Origin: Acidobacteriaceae bacterium KBS 83
Lineage (GTDB): Bacteria > Acidobacteriota > Terriglobia > Terriglobales > Acidobacteriaceae
DNA length: 40,955 nt
Assembly: GCA_000381585.1 (NCBI GenBank)
Contig: KB906743.1
Coordinates: forward strand, 1-40,955
Direction: 5' to 3'
The notes under the pieces were generated by a model. It did not search any database. It had not been told where the DNA came from and saw nothing but the letters and a program-made list of their open reading frames with translations. Below, one piece after another: positions 1 to 8,152 of the stretch. How positions within the stretch are numbered: position 1 is the stretch's first letter; every line of letters starts with the position of its first letter. A program made the position numbers and the translations under genes.

Positions 1-605
1 TCTTTGATGCGCAGCGGCAAGTCGGGATTTGCCACGAAGTGACGCCCGAAGGCCACGGCATCGGCGACGCCGGTCTCGATCGCGGATTCTGCTGTCTCGG
101 GCTCGAAGCCGCCCGCTGCGATGATCTTCCCCTTGAAAACTTTCCGAAGTTGCTGGGCGGCAACCGGGCCCCGCCCCTCATCGATGGTCACGTTTCCCTT
201 TACACGTGGCTCTATGATGTGCAGGTAGGCAAGGCCGAATCGGTTTAAGTGCTCTGCGACGTATGTGAACAGAGCGGCAGGATTGCTATCCCGCATGTGG
301 TTCCAGGCACCGGCGGGTGCGATGCGCACTGCGACGCGATCGCCTCCCCAGACTGATGTGATCGCTTCAACAACTTCCAGCAGGAAACGCGAGCGGTTCT
401 CGATGGAACCACCGTAGGAGTCCGTCCGCGTGTTACTCCCATCTTGAAGAAACTGATCCAGTAGATAGCCGTTGCCGGCGGAGAGCTCAACCCCGTCGAA
501 ACCCGCCTCCTTGGCGCGCGCAGCCGCCTTGCGGTACTCCTCGATGATTCCCGGAATTTCGGAGATGTCCAGTGCCCGATGTGGCGACGATTGTACCCAG
601 CCGCT
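1..605 (-). pseudogene. Truncated Old Yellow Enzyme (NADH:flavin oxidoreductase), C-terminal part
   Basis: The minus strand reads as the C-terminal half of an FMN-dependent ene-reductase and runs off the window's left edge. Visible family blocks in order: GFDGVEL near 485-503, GNGYLLDQFLQDGS near 438-476, DSYGGSIENRSRF near 384-422, the strand with VAVRIAPAG near 310-335, HIIEPRVKGN near 193-220, and the phosphate-binding stretch AAGGFEPETAE then GVADAVAFGRHFVANPDLP near 15-120. Members normally begin with about 150 more residues that bind FMN and carry the first barrel strands. Here the coding frame instead runs straight into serine-hydrolase sequence near 600-615, so the N-terminus is lost and no start is available. 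The remaining frame has no internal stop. It is almost certainly inactive unless expressed as an odd fusion. Confidence 0.8.
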
Positions 606-1214
606 GGGAGCGGAGATCAGGTTGTTTCGCCTCAGGCAACCGGATGTAGACGTCCTCCGCGAGCCGTGACGCGACCTCATCCTGGAAGAACTGGCCCAAG
701 CTGCGATGCTGCGGATCGACGCGGCGCAGCAGTTCGCCTTCGTAGAAGCCTAGAGTGAGGGCGTGCCAGGCTCCCACGCGGGTTTCTGACGCGCCAACAC
801 GACCGCCAGGCGATCGAGGTCGGCGACTACGCTGCGATCCACGGGCTCATCGAAGGCGAACAAGCCTGCCTGGTGGGCCAGGAGTTGGAGGACAGTGATT
901 CGCTCCTTTCCGTTCTGCGCGAACTCCGGCCAGTACGCGCATACCCGTTGGTCGTAGTCGAGCCATCCGCGAGAGTGCGCGATGGCGAGTGTCATCGCGG
1001 CCAAGCCCTTCGTGGCTGAGTGAACCACCACCATCGTGTCCTGTTCCCAAGGCTCCACCGTCCGCTTGTTGCGAATGCCGCCCCACAGGTCGACGACCTT
1101 CTCGCCGCGGACAAAGGCACAGCAGGCTCCCCCCAACTCCTGTCGTTTTGAAAAGTTGTTGGTAAAAGCCTCGCGCACAGCCTCAAAGCCACGGCGGACG
1201 TGCCCCTGAATACC
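606..1214 (-). pseudogene. Frameshifted, C-terminally truncated serine hydrolase (beta-lactamase/EstB family)
   Basis: The minus strand encodes the N-terminal part of a class C beta-lactamase-like esterase. It shows the entry block QGHVRRGFEAVREAF, the AFVRGEKVVDLWGG strand and the catalytic tetrad motif SATK (Ser codon near 1017-1019), then LLAHQAGL. Near 770 the frame breaks inside a block expected to read roughly WEPG-x-x-x-YHALTLGFYEGELLRR. About a dozen bases seem missing, and the Tyr of the second motif now reads Trp. The other frame continues with VDPQHRSLGQFFQDE and DVYIRLPE until about 613, where the sequence switches to Old Yellow Enzyme. The C-terminal third of the fold is absent. 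The open frame extends upstream to 1499 without homology, so the original start probably lay near 1214. Confidence 0.8.
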
Positions 1215-1379
1215 GAATGGATCGTGCGCCGTCGTACGGACGATGGCGCTGGATTGGGACACGCCTTTTGCGATCAGGCTTGCTTCATTGTTTTGAGATC
1301 GCACTCTGCGCGCCGCCTTCCAGCTTGCACATTGGAACCTCTCTGACACTCTCTTTATCTCTGAGGGGAAGGTTTTTCT

Positions 1380-1393
1380 GTGACGCACGTCAC
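1380..1393. promoter_or_regulatory. CRP/FNR-type palindrome GTGA-N6-TCAC
   Basis: The half-sites GTGA (1380-1383) and TCAC (1390-1393) are separated by six bases, matching the core of CRP/FNR-family operators. The site lies about 165 bp upstream of the serine hydrolase remnant on the minus strand. The regulator is unknown and a chance match is possible. Confidence 0.3.
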
Positions 1394-1755
1394 CGCGGCA
1401 GGTAACAGCACTCACGCTTACGATTCCGTGCGAATCGACGGCAAGCCGGAAGCAACCCAACATCAGTTTCGGGATGCGTCGGACAGAGCTGTATGTCATC
1501 TGGGTGTTGTTTGCTTTTTACAGTCACGGCACATCAGGGCTTTCCCGTGGGGGTGAGGTGCCGCGCCCTCAACCTCCTGGGAACCCTGTGACCCCGGACA
1601 CAGGCCGAGAGCCGTTTTACAGTCCAAGTGGAGGTCGTGTGCAGCCGTACCAGACTGTGCGATGCGCACGGTGATCTCGTCGTGAGTAGCGCATGCGGGT
1701 AGAGAAGCAGTCACATCCGGCTTTGGTGTGGTGCCGTGCCTCGAAGCTCAGACTG

Positions 1756-1769
1756 GTGACACAGATCAC
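1756..1769. promoter_or_regulatory. CRP/FNR-type palindrome GTGA-N6-TCAC upstream of cytochrome c
   Basis: GTGA (1756-1759) and TCAC (1766-1769) are spaced by six bases, the same layout as the site at 1380. It sits 150 bp before the cytochrome c start at 1920. Control of a cytochrome by a CRP/FNR-type regulator would be sensible, but this is inferred from the motif only. Confidence 0.35.
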
Positions 1770-1919
1770 GGAGTCTCGGATTCGGATTGTCAGATACTTT
1801 TGCCACGGTCAGCCCTGTTTCAGGACCGTTATCTGTCAATGGCCAGTCCGCTAGAGGCACCCGATAGAGCAATCATACTGGACGTGTTGAAAAAGTCTGC
1901 GATGAAAGGAGGAATCAGG

Positions 1920-2372
1920 ATGTCGACTGTGTCAATCATACGAACAAGCGCTATCTTTTGTGCGGCCCTCTTCCCAGTTTTTGCGGGGACGATAGCGAAC
2001 GAAGGTCAAACGAAGACCGAAAACGCTCACCCGCCTGATGCGCCCGTAGCGTCGGGAGAAGAGATGTACCGTACGTATTGCGCTGTATGCCATGCACTAG
2101 ACGGGAAGGGCGGTGGTCCAGCTACACCCGCGTTGAGAGATCAGGTACCGGATTTGACCACATTGTCCCAGCGTCATGGAGGAAAGTACCCCGCGCGATA
2201 CGTTGAGAGCGTCCTTCGTTTCGGAATGGCAAAGGGTTTTCCGGCACACGGAAACAAGGATATGCCGATATGGGGGCGAGTCTTCGCCTCCGAGCCGCGG
2301 ACCGCCGAGAGTACAGTGACCGAGAGGATCACCAACCTGACTCAATATCTCGGAACCATACAGACAAAATGA
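1920..2372 (+). CDS. Small secreted c-type cytochrome (monoheme)
   Basis: A 150-residue protein. An N-terminal signal peptide (hydrophobic core IFCAALFPVFAGTIA, residues about 12-26) precedes a class I cytochrome c domain with a single heme motif CAVCH and a probable distal Met ligand in KDMPIWG. It would act in the periplasm as an electron carrier. ATG 1920 is chosen because AAAGGAGG at 1905-1912 lies seven bases upstream; the frame stays open further upstream but has no better start. No oxidase or dehydrogenase is adjacent, so its partner is unknown. A CRP/FNR-like palindrome lies 150 bp upstream. It is intact although both neighbours are broken. Confidence 0.9.
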   Translation: MSTVSIIRTSAIFCAALFPVFAGTIANEGQTKTENAHPPDAPVASGEEMYRTYCAVCHALDGKGGGPATPALRDQVPDLTTLSQRHGGKYPARYVESVLRFGMAKGFPAHGNKDMPIWGRVFASEPRTAESTVTERITNLTQYLGTIQTK

Positions 2373-2517
2373 ATCGCGGTGCTGCATTGCCCAATGCGCA
2401 TGCAGATCGTAGGAGGTGTCGGTGTTTCAATTCTGCACGGTGAACTGAGCTGCAGGAAAAGGCGAAAGAGATGGCGCGGCTCATCACGCAAAAAAGAATG
2501 CAAGCGAAGAGTGGCTG

Positions 2518-3085
2518 ATGGGAATTACCAAACACCAGCTCGTGGCCGCAAAAGCCGTATTGTCAGAGTCGGGTTTTGAACTCACATCCCGTGGCGAGGC
2601 CTTTGCCAACGCTTCCGCAGCAAAACTAGTTTTCCGAAAGAGAGCGGAAACACTTCTGCAGCAGTTCCTGGAGCGCCTCGACACTGTCAATTCCAATCCT
2701 GACTATGCTTACCGGGTCGAAGGCGCCGTTCCTTTCGGCAGCATGCTCTCTAGAACAGAGCGGCTGGGAGATGTGGACATTGCCAAGGGTCACCGAGGAG
2801 GAATTTCGGAAGTGGTGTGACAGGCGCCGATATGCTGCCCGAGAGCAGGGAAAGAGCTTCAGATCCAGTTTCGACTGGATTTTCTGGCCTAGGGAGGAGA
2901 TTTTTGGAAACGCTCCGGGCGACGGTCGCGTACTCTCAGCCTGCACGGAGTTCATGACCTTGCCGAGATGGTGGGGTGTGCGTTACCGCATTTTGCGCGG
3001 CGATCCCAAGCGGGTCGCGGCACTGATTCCCACCGCTGCGGGCTGCCTTAACTTGATCGGCGCGATTGTTAGTTTTGGCGCTTGA
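2518..3085 (+). pseudogene. Nucleotidyltransferase-like protein broken by several frameshifts
   Basis: The first frame (from ATG 2518) runs through VPFGSMLSRTERLGDVDIA, which looks like the GS...DVD metal/nucleotide-binding signature of a nucleotidyltransferase fold. It then goes out of frame near 2780. Homologous-looking coding resumes in another frame at about 2789 (VTEEEFRKWCDRRR, then GKSFRSSFDWIFWPREEIF). It moves to a third frame near 2905-2960 (RSRTLSLH, HDLAEM) and returns for GVRYRILRGDPKRVAALIP. At least three indels are therefore needed. A tiny upstream frame ends at the TGA overlapping this ATG (2516-2520) and could be the tail of a lost partner. The exact family is not certain; the decay is clear. 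Confidence 0.6.
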
Positions 3086-3256
3086 TCAGGCGCTTGTCGG
3101 AGCGGCTGAGCGAAGACTGATCCACGAGCCCCAGGGCCTGGACCATAGCCACCTCACAGATCAATACGGACACGCGTCTATGCATTGAACCCAGCGCTCG
3201 CGCGGGGACGACAGACGCGTCGTAACTTTTGTCCTAACATTCCGAAGGATTAAGAC

Positions 3257-3379
3257 CCGTTTTCCTGTATTTTCCCTGAAGGTCACGTATCGCCTTCCGC
3301 TGTGCGTGATACTGCTCATCTCATTGAAAAGAAAGGAAAACAGAGGCATCTTCGGGAAAACGCAGGAATACACGGGAAA
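3257..3379. repeat. Inverted AT/CCC-rich motifs beside the att site
   Basis: A motif with TTTTCCTGTATTTTCCC at about 3259-3275 recurs in inverted, imperfect form at about 3353-3379 (CGGGAAAACGCAGGAATA followed by CACGGGAAA). Such repeats next to a tRNA-embedded crossover and an integrase gene resemble integrase arm-binding sites or element termini. Function is inferred from position. Confidence 0.4.
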
Positions 3380-3438
3380 TGGTAGGACAGCTGACTCTGG
3401 ATCAGCATATCGGGGTTCGAATCCCTGGGGGGCAACCA
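3378..3438 (+). tRNA. 3' fragment of tRNA-Gln(CTG), likely attachment site
   Basis: The sequence carries the tRNA from the D-loop onward: the 3' side of the D-stem (GGAC), a perfect five-pair anticodon stem GCTGA/TCAGC with loop CTCTGGA (anticodon CTG, Gln), a T-arm with loop TTCGAAT closed by CGGGG/CCCTG, the acceptor 3' strand GGGGGCA, discriminator A and encoded CCA (3436-3438). The matching acceptor 5' strand (TGCCCCC) and the 5' D-stem are absent upstream, where unrelated sequence stands. This is the expected product of integration into a tRNA 3' end. It is not a functional tRNA. The integrase follows 190 bp downstream. Confidence 0.8.
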
Positions 3439-3555
3439 AACAAGCACTTCCCCGCCTCTCCCGAACTCCCTCGTTCAACCAGAATCCGCATAAAACCAGC
3501 AAATCTGGCGTGCGTTAGCGTTCGCAGAGGTGCGCCGGGAGCCATCCAAAATCCG

Positions 3556-3596
3556 GGGGTACGGACTGGGGTACAACTTCCCACGAAGTGGGGTAC
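3556..3596 (+). repeat. Three GGGGTAC direct repeats before the integrase
   Basis: GGGGTAC occurs at 3556-3562, 3568-3574 and 3590-3596, each followed by a similar RAC-type tail. Starts are 12 and 22 bases apart, about one and two helical turns. They lie 30-70 bp upstream of the integrase start and look like arm-type or autoregulatory binding sites. Confidence 0.5.
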
Positions 3597-3625
3597 GACC
3601 CTAATTTCTACTTGGAGCGGGACGG

Positions 3626-4961
3626 ATGGCGCTGACGGACACCGCGATTCGAGCAACGAAAACCAGGCAAGCGGCCCTACAAGGTTTTACGATCGCGACG
3701 GCCTGTTTTTGCTGATCAATCCCAGCGGTTCAAAGCTGTGGCGCTGGCGCTATCGTTTTGGCGGCAAGGAAAAGCTGATGGCGCTGGGCGAGTATCCGGT
3801 TGTGAATCTCGCGCAGACCCGCGAACGTCAGGTTGTGGCGCGCAAGAAGTTGGCTGTCGACCTTGATCCAATGGCGGAGCGCAAAGCTGAAGCCGAGACC
3901 CGACAGCGGGAAGCCGACGTACGGCAGCGTCAGGCCGAAAACAGCTTTGAGAATATGGCTCGCAAATGTGGGAATGGTGGTCTCCTGGCAAGTCTCCGCG
4001 TCACGCTGACTACGTGTTGCGGCGCTTGGAAACGGACGTCTTCCCAGCGTTGGGTCACAAGTACATTGACGATGTAGCGGCCGCCGATATTCGGGAACTC
4101 ATGCTCGCAATCGAAAGTCGCGGTGCAAGAGACGTTGCAAAACGCGCCCACGAGACCACAGGCCAAATTTTCCGCTATGCAATTGCCCGCGATATTGCCA
4201 CGCGGAATCCTGCCGCTGATTTCAAGCCGCGCGATATTCTCGCCGAAGCCAGCTCAGAGAACTTTGCTCGCGTGAATACCAAAGACATGCCCACCTTGCT
4301 GGTTAAGATGGAGAGTTACGACGGAGATGCGATTACACGGCTTGCCATGCGACTCATGGCCTACACCTTCGTGCGCACATCCGAACTTATCGAGTCCCAA
4401 TGGCCGGAATTTGACTTGGACAATGCGCGTTGGGACATTCCAGCCGAGCGCATGAAGATGGACACGCCCCATATCGTGCCCCTCTCGCGGCAGGCTATCG
4501 AAATTCTGCGCGCTCTCAAACTGCTTACGGGGAAAGGCCGGTTCGTATTCCCTGGCGCGAACGACAAGAACAAACCGATGAGCAACAACACGATTCTGTT
4601 TGCGCTGTATCGTCTTGGCTACCGAGGCCGTAGGACTGGCCACGGTTTCCGCGGCCTAGCATCTACGATTTTGCACGAGAACGACTTTGCGGCCGAACAC
4701 ATTGAATTGCAGCTTGCTCACCAGAAGCGCAAAAAGGTGGCCGCTGCATACAATCATGCGAAATACCTGAGCCGGCGCGCCGCGATGATGCAGTGGTGGC
4801 CCGATTACCTCGACGCTCAATTAGCCAAAGCCGGGGAAAGCGATAGCAGCATAAGCCGGAAACGAACCGCGATTCCAGCAAAGATGGCTCGCATCAAGCT
4901 CAGCGGCCGAGTCAGGCTGCCGATCGCGACGCATGCACGCGCTCTACAGCCCACTGTCTGA
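3626..4961 (+). pseudogene. Tyrosine site-specific integrase (DUF4102-type) with three indels
   Basis: The protein starts MALTDTAIR at ATG 3626, as P4-like integrases do. It shows the N-terminal arm-binding domain (YDRDGLFLLINPSGSKLWRW, GGKEKLMALGEYP), then a core-binding region (HADYVLRRLETDVFPALG) and the catalytic domain with FVRTSELIESQW (first Arg box), HGFRGLASTILHE (His-x-x-Arg box) and the QLAHQKRKKVAAAYNHAKY tail with the Tyr nucleophile. The frame must be repaired three times: an extra A in the AAAA run near 3660, an extra T in the TTTT run near 3685, and one missing G near 3975, where KWWEWW is expected. All catalytic boxes survive. It is either a recent pseudogene or suffers homopolymer sequencing errors. 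It lies just downstream of the tRNA-Gln fragment and converges on the AlpA gene. Confidence 0.85.
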
Positions 4962-5163
4962 CATCGGACCTTACCCATGCGACTGCGCGGGGGCCAAGGC
5001 GGACCGGCGCAGGAAAGCTCCTATCCCGGATCAGCGCATAGAGGCTTGTCTTCGAGAGACCCGTGATTGCCTTGACCTCGGGCAGACGCAAGAATGTCAC
5101 ATCATCCAAGTTGGTCGACATGCCACTGGAGCTGGGTTCTGCTCGCTCCTGGGAATGGGGCAA
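4912..5163 (-). CDS. AlpA-family excisionase-like DNA-binding regulator
   Basis: A small protein with a MerR-like winged helix: FLRLPEVKAITGLSKTSLYA (recognition helix), then LIRDRSFPAPVRLGPRAVAW and the C-terminal VRSDVRQWAVERV helix, the standard AlpA signature. Family members regulate integrase expression or act as excision factors in P4-like elements. It converges on the integrase with about 50 bp of 3' overlap. The listed start is TTG 5163. An internal ATG at 5119-5121, right before STNLDDVTFLRL, gives a 69-residue protein closer to normal family length and may be the real start; neither has a clear Shine-Dalgarno sequence. It is the one intact gene of the element's integration module. 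Confidence 0.8.
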   Translation of the reverse strand: MPHSQERAEPSSSGMSTNLDDVTFLRLPEVKAITGLSKTSLYALIRDRSFPAPVRLGPRAVAWVRSDVRQWAVERVHASRSAA

Positions 5164-5396
5164 TTTTCTTCGTTATACGTTGCGCGGACAAATGGCGATG
5201 ACCAGCCCTCTTCCGGTGAAGCCGGGCGGAAATGGCTGCATTTTCAGTTGGAGCTCCAGACAAGCTTCACCTCTGCGATTGTCGAATCAGTTTGAGTACT
5301 GAACGGACTGTGGGATTGTTTCAGCGACCGCGCTGGCGTGGTTGTTGAAATGAGTGATGAATATGTAAAACAGGTTCGAGACTCGGTCAAATCGAA

Positions 5397-6055
5397 CTAA
5401 GCATGAAGCATCGCCAACGCAATCATTGCGTTGTATGTAGCGTGCATGAGAGCTGAAGTTGCGGTTGAGTTTGATCGCCCGGCGCATCATCGCGTAGAGA
5501 GTTCCCGTCCCAAAGAACAAGAACAACGGGATTCCAACGGTTTTCGTGTGCGCAAGCGCGAAGAGCGGGGAAGAGCCGATGATTGTTAGCGTAATTCGAA
5601 GCCGAGCCAGGCTCTTCACCGAAGACGCTGTTACATAGATCACGGAGAACGCGGCTCCGCGGAAGAGAAGCTCTTCGAGAATCGGACCCTGGGTGACACC
5701 GTAGAGCAACCTCTCCCGAGAAGCGGCGCCTAACGACATGTGAGCGATCCGCACTACAGAGAGCACAACTATCGCGGCTAAGACGCCGCTGAGCAGAGCG
5801 TAGAGCCAGAAGACAAGTCGGGGCGGTTTTAGCCCACCTGAAATAAATGAAAAGTCGCCCTCGATCGACGGAGGCGTACAGAAACACGCTGACGAAGAGA
5901 GCGACAGCTACACAGGGTTGCGGGCTGGCTTTCCAGATGTCCGTTAGGTACAGCATCCTTGCAATCAACGCGACGGCGAGAACAGCGGTGGCCTCGACGT
6001 AATTGGGCGTCGAATCGAGGAGTCGGGAAAAGGCGCGCCGCAGGAGAGAAGACAT
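5397..6055 (-). pseudogene. CPBP-family intramembrane protease with two frameshifts
   Basis: Read on the minus strand from MSSLLRRAFSRLLD (start near 6053-6055), the protein has hydrophobic helices (YVEATAVLAVALIARMLYL; CVAVALFVSVFLYASV). It shifts frame near 5815 into RLVFWLYALLSGVLAAIVVL, continues to the CPBP motif LEELLFRG (EExxxR, metal-binding Glu pair) and ALAHTKTVGIPLFLFF. It shifts again near 5440 into LMHATYNAMIALAMLHA and a TAG stop at 5397. Both transmembrane motif blocks are recognisable, so this was an Abi/CaaX-like membrane protease. Two single-base-scale indels make it a pseudogene as read. Confidence 0.8.
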
Positions 6056-6213
6056 GGGCTGCATTCTGGCATGGGTTTGACCGACGCGCGAACCGACCAT
6101 AGCATCGCGGCCATGCTTAGGAACCGACCAGCCTTCGCTGGAACTACCCAGCGGGCTTTATGCTTACGAGCATTCGGTCATCGGTAGTCCTTGTCACGTT
6201 GATGAAGGCGAAA

Positions 6214-6446
6214 ATGACTGGAAAGCCGACACTAGCCGATCGAGGTGTTGCGGTGTTCGAGACCGAGCTGGAACTCCTGGTCGACCAATATCGGGGGCGC
6301 TCCCGCCCGCAGCGCAGCGCATCGCCGAAGTCTTCGGCCGCTATTTCGCTCTCGAGTGCCTCCGCGCCTACGGTGTGAACGGGCTTCAATATGCCAGCCC
6401 GGCTTTGTGGCCATCCTGGAGGCGCTTCGGGAGATGCCCAAGAATT
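6214..6446 (+). other. Unidentified decayed coding remnant
   Basis: An open stretch from ATG 6214 (TLADRGVAVFETELELLVDQY) appears to continue in a second frame near 6310-6420 (RIAEVFGRYFALECLRAYGV). That suggests a small gene with an indel. I do not recognise the family. It lies immediately upstream of the MoxR remnant and may have belonged to the same locus. Confidence 0.25.
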
Positions 6447-6565
6447 AGATTGCTAGCAAGTATCCCTCCATGCTGGCCCCGAACGATTTCATCTATTTGA
6501 CTGAGTTTCCGAGCCGGGAGATGCTGCGCTTCACAGAAAGCGGTTCTCCGGCGAAAGGAGCGCGC

Positions 6566-7150
6566 ATGTTTCAATCCGTGGAAGAGTTGTCGCAGAAGCT
6601 GTTAGAGACCGGGTACTTCATCGACCCAACCATGGCCAAGGTGGTCTTCCTGGCAGACCAGATGAAGAAACCACTCCTGCTGGAAGGGCCTGCTGGCAGT
6701 GGCAAAACTCAATTGACGATCTCTGTAGCTGCGGCTGCCGGCACACATGTGGAACGGTTGCAGTGCTTCGGGGAGTCAGCGAGGAGCAGGCTATCGGCCG
6801 CTTCAATGAGAGCCTGCAACGGCTCTATTTGGAGTACGCCCGGGGGACAGCATGGTAGCTGGAAGGACTTGCAGATCAGCCTGAAGGGGCGAGGCTTCTT
6901 TCGTGCCGGTCCGCTGATGCGTGCGCTTGAGTATGACAAGCTGTGTGTGCTGCTGATCGATGAGCTGGATAAAGTGGATGAAGGTTTTGAGGCCTTACTA
7001 CTAGAAATCCTCTCCGCCTGGCGACTCTCCATTCCCGAGTTTGGCACCGTATCTGCCCGCAGCACCCCGTTCGTGGTGCTGACCAGCAACGATGACGGCG
7101 AAGTGTTCGCGAGCCGGTTGCATAGCACGGCGGAGGGAGATGCGGCATGA
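6566..7150 (+). pseudogene. MoxR-family AAA+ ATPase, decayed
   Basis: ATG 6566 is preceded by GAAAGGAG. The sequence reads MFQSVEELSQKLLETGYF and LEGPAGSGKTQL (Walker A), then a stretch near 6765-6845 that makes sense only in another frame (RGVSEEQAIGRFNESLQRL, LYLEYARGTA). The original frame returns with GSWKDLQISLKGRGFF, the Walker B LLIDELDKVDEGFEALLLE and the sensor VVLTSND. After that the family sequence (arginine finger and lid) is lost and a stop follows at 7150. The paired indels restore frame but scramble about 25 residues, and about a third of the protein is missing. Family members are chaperone-like ATPases that work with VWA proteins, and a VWA-like remnant follows directly. Confidence 0.8.
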
Positions 7151-7204
7151 GACGGGCAGCGTGGCTGTGTCTGCTGCTGATAAGATCGAACCCGCCAGGC
7201 GGAT

Positions 7205-7422
7205 CAGCCCGTAAAGCTCGCTCCGGAGGGAGGCGGTGGAACCGACTTCAGCTCCTGTTTTCGCTGGCTGGAAGAGCAGGGAATCACGCCACAGACGCTT
7301 GTCTTCCTTACCCATATGTGCGGCACCTTTCCGGCAACATCCCAGGCTATCCGGTGTTGTGGGCGACAGCTGAATTGCATCACGCACCGTTCGGCGAAGT
7401 GATTCCGATAGGTTGTGCGTAG
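7205..7422 (+). pseudogene. C-terminal remnant of VWA-like metallopeptidase-domain protein (DUF2201 type)
   Basis: From 7205 the plus strand reads LAPEGGGGTDFSSCFRWLEE and GITPQTLVFLT.MCGTFPA, shifting frame near 7345 to GYPVLWATAELHHAPFGEV. This resembles the C-terminal domain of VWA-like proteins encoded beside MoxR ATPases. Everything N-terminal is deleted between about 7120 and 7205. An Asp expected in the LTD segment reads His. Together with the preceding ATPase it marks a lost MoxR/VWA operon. The family name is recalled from motif memory rather than a search. Confidence 0.6.
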
Positions 7423-7538
7423 CGTCGCACATATGACGTTGGACTCAATCAAGGCCTACTCCAGCAACGTTCGGAAGAAGCACCTCCGTTTCAAGGAATG
7501 TGGGCAGGCGCCGAAGGCGACGACGTCGACCACGCCCA

Positions 7539-8012
7539 TTAGGGCAGCGTGTGGCCAGCTGTAACCGTGGCCAGACCACGAGCGATGGCCTGGCCAAACG
7601 CGGAGGCCGAAGAGGCAATGGCTCGTGGATCGAACTCAGAGGCCGCCGCGGACTCGCGGCTTTTGTTACGAGGCACGGCAATGGGTCCAGTGGGCACATC
7701 ACGTGTGAGCGCAGTCTGGCGCTTTCCCACATCTCGGGAGACACGTTGTCTCGGCGCCTCCTTCGCAGGCAGCCGCGTGACGGGGACCGTCGCTTCCTTC
7801 TCCTCTTGGATCCGAACCCCGCGCAGCGTCGGTGCGAGCGGCTCGGGGACCGCAGGCGAGATCATTCTTTTCCTCGACTTTGTCGATGCAAGTTGTTGCG
7901 TTGTCCGCCTCCTTGGAGGTCTATTGATCGCAGACATCGCGATCAAGAGCCGCACTTCTTGAAGACGTGTGATTTCAGCATCGAGAGCCGCAATAATTTC
8001 TTGTCTATCCAT
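7539..8012 (-). CDS. Hypothetical basic protein with N-terminal coiled coil
   Basis: A 157-residue protein starting MDRQEIIAALDAEITRLQEV, a short amphipathic helix likely to form a coiled coil. A basic, Arg/Pro-rich, low-complexity middle (NRPPRRRTTQQL, STKSRKRMISP) and a C-terminal half rich in short Val/Pro/Arg segments follow. I recall acidobacterial hypothetical proteins with the same EIIAALDAEI start and a KR.LSPEAR motif, but no function is known. The frame is open throughout, although family resemblance weakens after KRMISP, where a compensated frameshift is possible. No convincing Shine-Dalgarno is seen. The gene stands alone between two pseudogenes. Confidence 0.5.
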   Translation of the reverse strand: MDRQEIIAALDAEITRLQEVRLLIAMSAINRPPRRRTTQQLASTKSRKRMISPAVPEPLAPTLRGVRIQEEKEATVPVTRLPAKEAPRQRVSRDVGKRQTALTRDVPTGPIAVPRNKSRESAAASEFDPRAIASSASAFGQAIARGLATVTAGHTLP

Positions 8013-8070
8013 CGTACGGACATACTAAATCACGCGGCTGTCGCCGCTGAATTCCTCGTTCAATACCCCC

Positions 8071-8129
8071 CTCTCAAAACCCCTACAGAACATGATCTCT
8101 ACAAGATCCTGTGTGCCGGTTGTGTCTCC
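8071..8129 (+). repeat. Dispersed leader-like repeat, copy A
   Basis: This segment, with blocks CTCTCAAA, CCCC, AAC.TGATC and CCTGTGTGC..GTTGTGT, matches 19783-19840 at roughly 42 of 59 aligned positions by eye. Each copy is followed by an ATG-led short frame. The GTGTGC/TTGTGT pairs resemble the tandem arm-type sites seen upstream of integrases. Copy A lies just left of the intact metabolic cluster. Confidence 0.5.
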
Positions 8130-8152
8130 GATTCAGAGCCGAAGGTATATCC

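Larger units (their letters stand above)
1215..1919. other. Long intergenic stretch without a recognisable gene
   Basis: Apart from the two CRP/FNR-like palindromes and the 5' sequence of the cytochrome c gene, I see no supported gene here. Short open frames on both strands lack family motifs. A stretch near 1439-1455 resembles 16-17 bases of the repeat at 27953, probably by chance. Confidence 0.5.
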
